The translations under genes were made by a program, and so were the position numbers. The notes under the pieces are model-generated. The model did not search any database, was not told the origin of the DNA, and saw nothing but the letters and a program-made list of their open reading frames with translations. A DNA stretch of 64,000 nucleotides from an uncultured Oscillospiraceae bacterium (GTDB lineage Bacteria; Bacillota; Clostridia; Oscillospirales; Oscillospiraceae), in NCBI GenBank assembly GCA_934654755.1, contig CAKUGQ010000009.1, positions 1 to 64,000 of the forward strand, given 5' to 3'. How positions within the stretch are numbered: position 1 is the stretch's first letter; every line of letters starts with the position of its first letter. Shown here in pieces: positions 59,859-64,000 of this stretch.

Positions 59859-60896
59859 ATGACATTTGACTATACAGCCGCGGGGGAGTGCTGCCGCATT
59901 GTCCTCGGCCGCGGGGCGCTCGCGCGCCTCGGCGCGGAGCTGGCCGCGCTTGCGCCGCACAGCCGGGCGATGATCGTGACCGACGAGACCGTCGCGCCGC
60001 TGTATCTGGAGCGGGTGCGCGGCAGTCTCCGGACGGCGGACATCGATTCCGAGGCCGTGCTGCTTCGTCCCGGAGAATCCGCCAAAACGGCGGAGAGCTA
60101 TGTGGAGCTCCTGTGCCGCCTGGCCGGTGCCGGTCTGACCCGCAGCGATACGGTTCTTGCGCTTGGCGGCGGTGTGATCGGCGATCTGGCGGGCTTTGCC
60201 GCCGCGACCTATCTGCGCGGCATTCGCCTCGTCCAGCTTCCGACCACGCTTCTGGCCATGGCGGACGCCTGTATCGGGGGGAAATGCGCCATCGACCTGC
60301 CCGCCGGGAAAAATCTGGCGGGCGCATTCCACCAGCCTGCGCTGAGTCTCTGCGACGTCTCTCTGCTTGACAGCCTCCCGCCGGAGCTGCTGCGTGAGGG
60401 CTGCGCGGAATTGATAAAGATCGCCATTCTGTTTGATCCGACCCTTTTCGAACATCTGGAACGGTTCGGCCCGGATTTTGACCGGGAGTGGGCCGTTGCG
60501 CGCGCGCTGCGCCACAAGGCGCGGCTGGTCAGCGAGGATCCCTTCGACACCGGCGAGCGCCGCCTCCTGAATCTCGGTCACACCCTCGGCCATGCAATCG
60601 AAGCGTGCAGCGGCTTTTCCGAGCTGCACGGCAATGCCGTCTCCGTCGGGCTGGCGGCAATGGCGCGCGGCTTTTGCCGCGACAGCCGGCGGATCCTTGC
60701 ATTGTTGGACGCTTTTTCTCTCCCGACCACGACAAAATACCCCGCTGCGGCGCTGGCAAAGGCCGCACTGCATGATAAAAAGCGCAGCGGCGCGACGCTG
60801 CATCTGGTCGTCCCGCGAGAGATCGGGCGCTGCGAGATTGTGGACTACCCCTCAGGCCGGATCGCGGAGCTTTGGGAGGAGGTGCTGGGGGCATGA
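59859..60896 (+). CDS. aroB: 3-Dehydroquinate synthase
   Basis: This is the second step of the shikimate pathway, from DAHP to 3-dehydroquinate, needing NAD and a divalent metal. The 345 residues include LALGGGVIGDLAGFAAATYL, QLPTTLLAMADACIGGKCAI, the metal ligands in REGCAELIK and LNLGHTLGHAIEA, and HDKKRSGATLHLVVP. ATG 59859 follows aagggga. It is the first gene of the aro operon. Confidence 0.96.
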   Translation: MTFDYTAAGECCRIVLGRGALARLGAELAALAPHSRAMIVTDETVAPLYLERVRGSLRTADIDSEAVLLRPGESAKTAESYVELLCRLAGAGLTRSDTVLALGGGVIGDLAGFAAATYLRGIRLVQLPTTLLAMADACIGGKCAIDLPAGKNLAGAFHQPALSLCDVSLLDSLPPELLREGCAELIKIAILFDPTLFEHLERFGPDFDREWAVARALRHKARLVSEDPFDTGERRLLNLGHTLGHAIEACSGFSELHGNAVSVGLAAMARGFCRDSRRILALLDAFSLPTTTKYPAAALAKAALHDKKRSGATLHLVVPREIGRCEIVDYPSGRIAELWEEVLGA

Positions 60897-62143
60897 TTCA
60901 GCGGCTCTCACCGAGGAGGATCGGCGGGCATTTCTGCGCCGTCGTCTCCAAATCCCACGCGCAGCGGGCGCTGCTCTGCGCCGCGCTCGCCGACCGTCCG
61001 ACCACCTATGTCTGCGGTGCGCTTCCGCAGGACGTGGAGGCAATGCTGCGCTGCCTGTCCGCGCTCGGCGCGGAGGTCACGCACGGGCAAAATGCCGTCA
61101 CCGTTCGTGCCCCGGAGCTGCCGCGCGGAGATATTACACTTGACTGCGGCGAGAGCGGCGCGACACTGCGGTTTCTTCTTCCCGTCGCTGCGGCGCTCGG
61201 CGTCAGTGCGGAGCTTGTCCTGCATGGGCGTCTGGCGGAGCGGCCGATCGATACGCTGCTGTCATTGCTGAACGCCAACGGCTGCACCGTTGTCAAGACG
61301 GGCGAACGGATTACCTGCGAGGGAAGGCTGCGCAGCGGTGTGTTTGCGCTGCCCGGAAACATCAGCTCGCAGTACGTTTCCGGCCTTCTGTTCGCGCTTC
61401 CGCTGTTGCCGGGCAATTCGGAGATTCGTCTGACCTCCGCGCCGGAATCGGAAGGCTACATTGCCATGACACTGGAGATGCTGGAGCGTTTTTCCGTCCG
61501 CGTGACGAAAACGGCCTCCGGCTGGTACATTCCCGGCGGGCAGCAATACCGTTCCTGTGGGCGAATTACCGCCGAAGGGGACTGGTCTGCGGCGTCGATG
61601 TTCTTCTGCGCGGGCGCATTCTCCGCACCTGTCGTCTATGAGGGCCTGCCGGACGCCACGATGCAGCCCGACCGCCGCCTACCGGAGCTGCTGCGTGAGT
61701 TCGGTGCGGAGGTGTCCTTCGACGGCATACTGTGGCACGTTAACCCCGCGCGGCTTCGCGGCATTTGCATTGACGCCGGGGGTACTCCCGACCTTGTTCC
61801 CGCGCTGGCGCTTACGGCCACGGCGGCGGAGGGCGAAACGCGTATTTTCGGCGCGGCGCGTCTGCGCTATAAAGAAAGCGACCGTCTGCGGAGCATTTGC
61901 GAGGTGCTGACACGGCTCGGTGCTTCGGTCAGACAGACGGACGACGGGCTGTGCATCGTCGGCTCGCCGCTTTCGGGCGGCGAGGTGGATCCGCAAAGCG
62001 ACCACCGTATCGCAATGCTTGCAGGCGCCGCAGCGGCGCGCTGCGCGCAGTCGGTTTCCGTGCGCTGCAGCGAGTGCGCCGCAAAATCCTATCCGGATTT
62101 CTGGCGCGATCTGAAACAAAACAGCAGGGAGCGCGAACCATGA
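60893..62143 (+). CDS. aroA: 5-Enolpyruvylshikimate-3-phosphate synthase
   Basis: AroA transfers enolpyruvyl from PEP to shikimate 3-phosphate. The 416-residue protein contains KSHAQRALLCAALA, DCGESGATLRFLLPVAAALG, GRLAERPI, PGNISSQYVSGLLFALPLL and RLRYKESDRLRSICEVL, all family signatures. It overlaps aroB and aroC by ATGA at both ends. Confidence 0.96.
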   Translation: MIQRLSPRRIGGHFCAVVSKSHAQRALLCAALADRPTTYVCGALPQDVEAMLRCLSALGAEVTHGQNAVTVRAPELPRGDITLDCGESGATLRFLLPVAAALGVSAELVLHGRLAERPIDTLLSLLNANGCTVVKTGERITCEGRLRSGVFALPGNISSQYVSGLLFALPLLPGNSEIRLTSAPESEGYIAMTLEMLERFSVRVTKTASGWYIPGGQQYRSCGRITAEGDWSAASMFFCAGAFSAPVVYEGLPDATMQPDRRLPELLREFGAEVSFDGILWHVNPARLRGICIDAGGTPDLVPALALTATAAEGETRIFGAARLRYKESDRLRSICEVLTRLGASVRQTDDGLCIVGSPLSGGEVDPQSDHRIAMLAGAAAARCAQSVSVRCSECAAKSYPDFWRDLKQNSREREP

Positions 62144-63216
62144 GCAATTCTATCGGAACTCTTTTGAAAATTACCCTGTTCGGCGAGTCGCACGGCCCGG
62201 CGGTCGGAGTCGTGCTCGACGGCTTTCCCGCGGGCTTTGCTCCGGATTTCGACGCGCTGCAGGCGTTTCTCGACCGCCGCGCCCCCGGTCGGAGCGAGCT
62301 TTCCACGCCGCGCCCGGAGTCGGATCAACCCGAATTTCTCAGCGGCTTTTACCGCGGCCGCACAAACGGCGCACCGATTACGGCAGTCATCCGGAACCGG
62401 AATGCGCATTCCGAGGCGTATGACGGGCTGAACGGCTTTTTCCGACCCTCGCACGCCGATTTTCCGGCGTATGTGAAGTTTTCCGGGCAAAACGATCCGA
62501 ACGGCGGCGGGCATTTTTCCGGCCGTCTGACGGCGGCGCTCTGCGCTGCGGGCGGGCTTTGCCTGCAATGGTTGGAGCGGATAAATATACGGATTTTTTC
62601 GCATATTTTTCAAATCGGCGCCGTGACGGACGCCGCCTTTGATCCGCTCTCGCCGCAGCCGGCGGCGCACGGTATGGCGTTGCGGACGCTCGACCCCGCC
62701 GCCGCGCAGGCGATGCGCGACGAAGTGTTGCGGGCGAAATCGCAGGGCGATTCCGTCGGCGGGAGCGTTGAGTGCGCCGTGACGGGGCTGCCGGTCGGCG
62801 TCGGCGAACCGCCCTTCGACGGTCTGGAAAACCGGCTGGCGCAGCTTCTGTTTGCAATTCCCGCCGTGAAGGGCGTGGAGTTCGGCAGCGGCTTTGCCGC
62901 AGCCGCCATGCGGGGAAGCGGCCACAACGACGCAATGTTCCGGGACGCGCTCGGGGCCGTCCGCACGCGGACAAATCACGCCGGCGGGATCCTCGGCGGC
63001 CTGTCGAACGGGATGCCGCTCCTGTTTCGGGTTGCAATCAAGCCAACGCCGTCCGTTTCCCTGCCGCAGGAGAGCGTTTCTCCCGTGGATTCGGGTATGC
63101 TGTGCATTGCCGGACGACACGATCCCTGCATTGTCCCGCGCGCGCTGCCCTGTGTGGAGGCAGCTGTCGCAATCGCTTTGATGGATCTGATCTTGGAGGG
63201 ACGCAAATGGAATTGA
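62140..63216 (+). CDS. aroC: Chorismate synthase
   Basis: The last common step of the pathway, using reduced FMN. The 358 residues contain FGESHGPAVGVVLDGFPAG near the start, the phosphate-binding region and RTNHAGGILGGLSNGMPL. It overlaps aroA by ATGA, and the chorismate mutase gene starts 10 nt before its end. Confidence 0.95.
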   Translation: MSNSIGTLLKITLFGESHGPAVGVVLDGFPAGFAPDFDALQAFLDRRAPGRSELSTPRPESDQPEFLSGFYRGRTNGAPITAVIRNRNAHSEAYDGLNGFFRPSHADFPAYVKFSGQNDPNGGGHFSGRLTAALCAAGGLCLQWLERINIRIFSHIFQIGAVTDAAFDPLSPQPAAHGMALRTLDPAAAQAMRDEVLRAKSQGDSVGGSVECAVTGLPVGVGEPPFDGLENRLAQLLFAIPAVKGVEFGSGFAAAAMRGSGHNDAMFRDALGAVRTRTNHAGGILGGLSNGMPLLFRVAIKPTPSVSLPQESVSPVDSGMLCIAGRHDPCIVPRALPCVEAAVAIALMDLILEGRKWN

Positions 63217-63464
63217 CGACGCTGCGCTGCGAGATCGACGCGATCGACCGCGAGCTGCTTACCCTGTATCTCCGCCGGGCGACGCTTTCCGACCGGATCG
63301 GCGCATATAAAAAAAGCGTCGGCGCACCGGTTTACCAGCCGGAGCGCGAGACGGAAAAGCTCAGCGCTCTGACTGCCGGCCTGTCGGCCGAGGAAGCCGC
63401 GGAGGTCGAAGCGCTGTTCCGGACGCTCTTTTTGCTCAGCCGGAAACGGCAGGAGGCGTTATGA
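63207..63464 (+). CDS. aroQ: Chorismate mutase, AroQ type
   Basis: A stand-alone 85-residue helical chorismate mutase making prephenate for Phe and Tyr. Typical residues are LRCEIDAIDRELLTLYLRR at the N-terminus and the active-site pattern through IGAYKKSVGAPVYQPERE. It overlaps aroC by 10 nt and aroE by ATGA. Confidence 0.92.
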   Translation: MELTTLRCEIDAIDRELLTLYLRRATLSDRIGAYKKSVGAPVYQPERETEKLSALTAGLSAEEAAEVEALFRTLFLLSRKRQEAL

Positions 63465-64000
63465 GCCGCTACGGTCTGCTTGGGCGACGCCTGACGCATA
63501 GTTATTCACCGCAGCTTCATGCACTGCTCGGAAATCCCGACTACACACTGTTTCCGGTCGAGCCGGAGGCGCTTGCGGATTTTTTCTCTGCGGGAGAATT
63601 TGACGGGATCAATGTCACGATCCCCTATAAGTGCGATGCGCTGCGCTTCTGTGCGTCGCTTTCGCCGCAGGCACGGGCCGTCGGCGCGGTCAATACCGTC
63701 GTCCGCCGCCCCGACGGGACGCTTTACGGAGACAACACGGATATTGACGGCTTTTCCGCGCTGCTGGCGCTTGCGGGCGGTGTGTGTCCCGGCGAAAAGG
63801 CATTGGTGCTCGGCTCGGGCGGCGCGTCGCAGACGGTGCGGTATGTGCTTTCCGGCGCGGGCGCGGAAGTGGTTACGATCTCCCGCAGCGGATCGGATCA
63901 CTACGGAAATATCGAGCGCCATGCGGATGCGGTGCTTCTTGTCAACGCGACGCCGGTCGGGATGTACCCGCAGACGGCGGCCCGGCCGCTTTGCCTGACA
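63461..64000 (+). CDS. aroE: Shikimate dehydrogenase, partial (runs off the window)
   Basis: The first 180 residues of AroE, which reduces 3-dehydroshikimate with NADPH. YGLLGRRLTHSYSPQLHALL, GINVTIPYK with the catalytic Lys, AVNTVVRRPDG, GDNTDIDGF with the catalytic Asp, and the Rossmann loop LVLGSGGASQTVRYVL are clear. The ATG at 63461 has aggaggcg upstream and overlaps the mutase stop. Confidence 0.95.
   Translation, partial: MSRYGLLGRRLTHSYSPQLHALLGNPDYTLFPVEPEALADFFSAGEFDGINVTIPYKCDALRFCASLSPQARAVGAVNTVVRRPDGTLYGDNTDIDGFSALLALAGGVCPGEKALVLGSGGASQTVRYVLSGAGAEVVTISRSGSDHYGNIERHADAVLLVNATPVGMYPQTAARPLCLT

Overview
The window reads as chromosomal DNA of a GC-rich, spore-forming Firmicute, most likely a gut Clostridium-type organism near the Oscillospiraceae. 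The pointers are an SpoIVB protease, single-chain glycyl-tRNA synthetase, split transketolase, the TagO/LtaS type of envelope genes, strong AGGAGG-like ribosome binding sites, and selenium-dependent molybdenum hydroxylase genes. Genes are dense, and many neighbours overlap by ATGA. Nearly every larger intergenic gap is filled with copies of one palindromic repeat (ends tgtcattgcgag / ctcgcaatgaca).

Layout. 0.1-5.2 kb: glyS, the two transketolase halves, a GNAT acetyltransferase and a cysteine desulfurase. 5.3-7.5 kb: a polar amino acid ABC transporter. 7.8-9.0 kb: a surface lipoprotein gene broken by an amber codon. 9.2-15.95 kb: a molybdenum hydroxylase cluster (three subunits, a YqeB-type factor, SelD and a MocA-like cytidylyltransferase). 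15.9-25.8 kb: an AT-richer island inserted in uvrB. 25.5-33.2 kb: repaired uvrB, deoC, a phage-type lysis cassette, a TetR operon and spoIVB. 33.4-38.2 kb: a FecCD-type ABC transporter operon with XdhC and a methyltransferase inside it. 38.3-45 kb: a DMT transporter, a methionine gamma-lyase-like enzyme with an AbrB regulator, pyrG and pckA. 45-54 kb: a lipoprotein, a candidate non-coding RNA, secG, prfB, the wecB/tagO pair, trpS and an LTA synthase-like protein. 54.3-59.8 kb: a NUDIX hydrolase, two tRNAs, an AEC transporter, an XRE regulator, an orphan pilin and a MATE pump. 59.9-64 kb: the aroB-aroA-aroC-aroQ-aroE operon, running off the end.

The most unusual feature is the island. The original 5' end of uvrB (90 codons) still sits behind mocA but stops at codon 91. 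About 9.6 kb downstream a complete uvrB starts with a different, AT-richer 5' end and its own promoter, then continues into the native gene. A 29-bp stretch is repeated at both junctions (28 of 29 identical). The island carries a KdpD/KdpE-like pair, K+, phosphate and Ca2+ transport genes and an XRE regulator. Several of its genes are decayed: a KtrB-KtrA deletion fusion, a frameshift from a 10-bp tandem duplication, and truncated fragments. I see no recombinase gene in it, and the intergenic repeat family is absent from it.

Metabolic links. The hydroxylase cluster at 9-16 kb and the transporter-XdhC operon at 33-38 kb probably serve the same enzymes: one encodes the enzyme and its Se/Mo maturation, the other a maturation chaperone coupled to import of a metal oxyanion or chelate. 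The transporter substrate is inferred, not shown.
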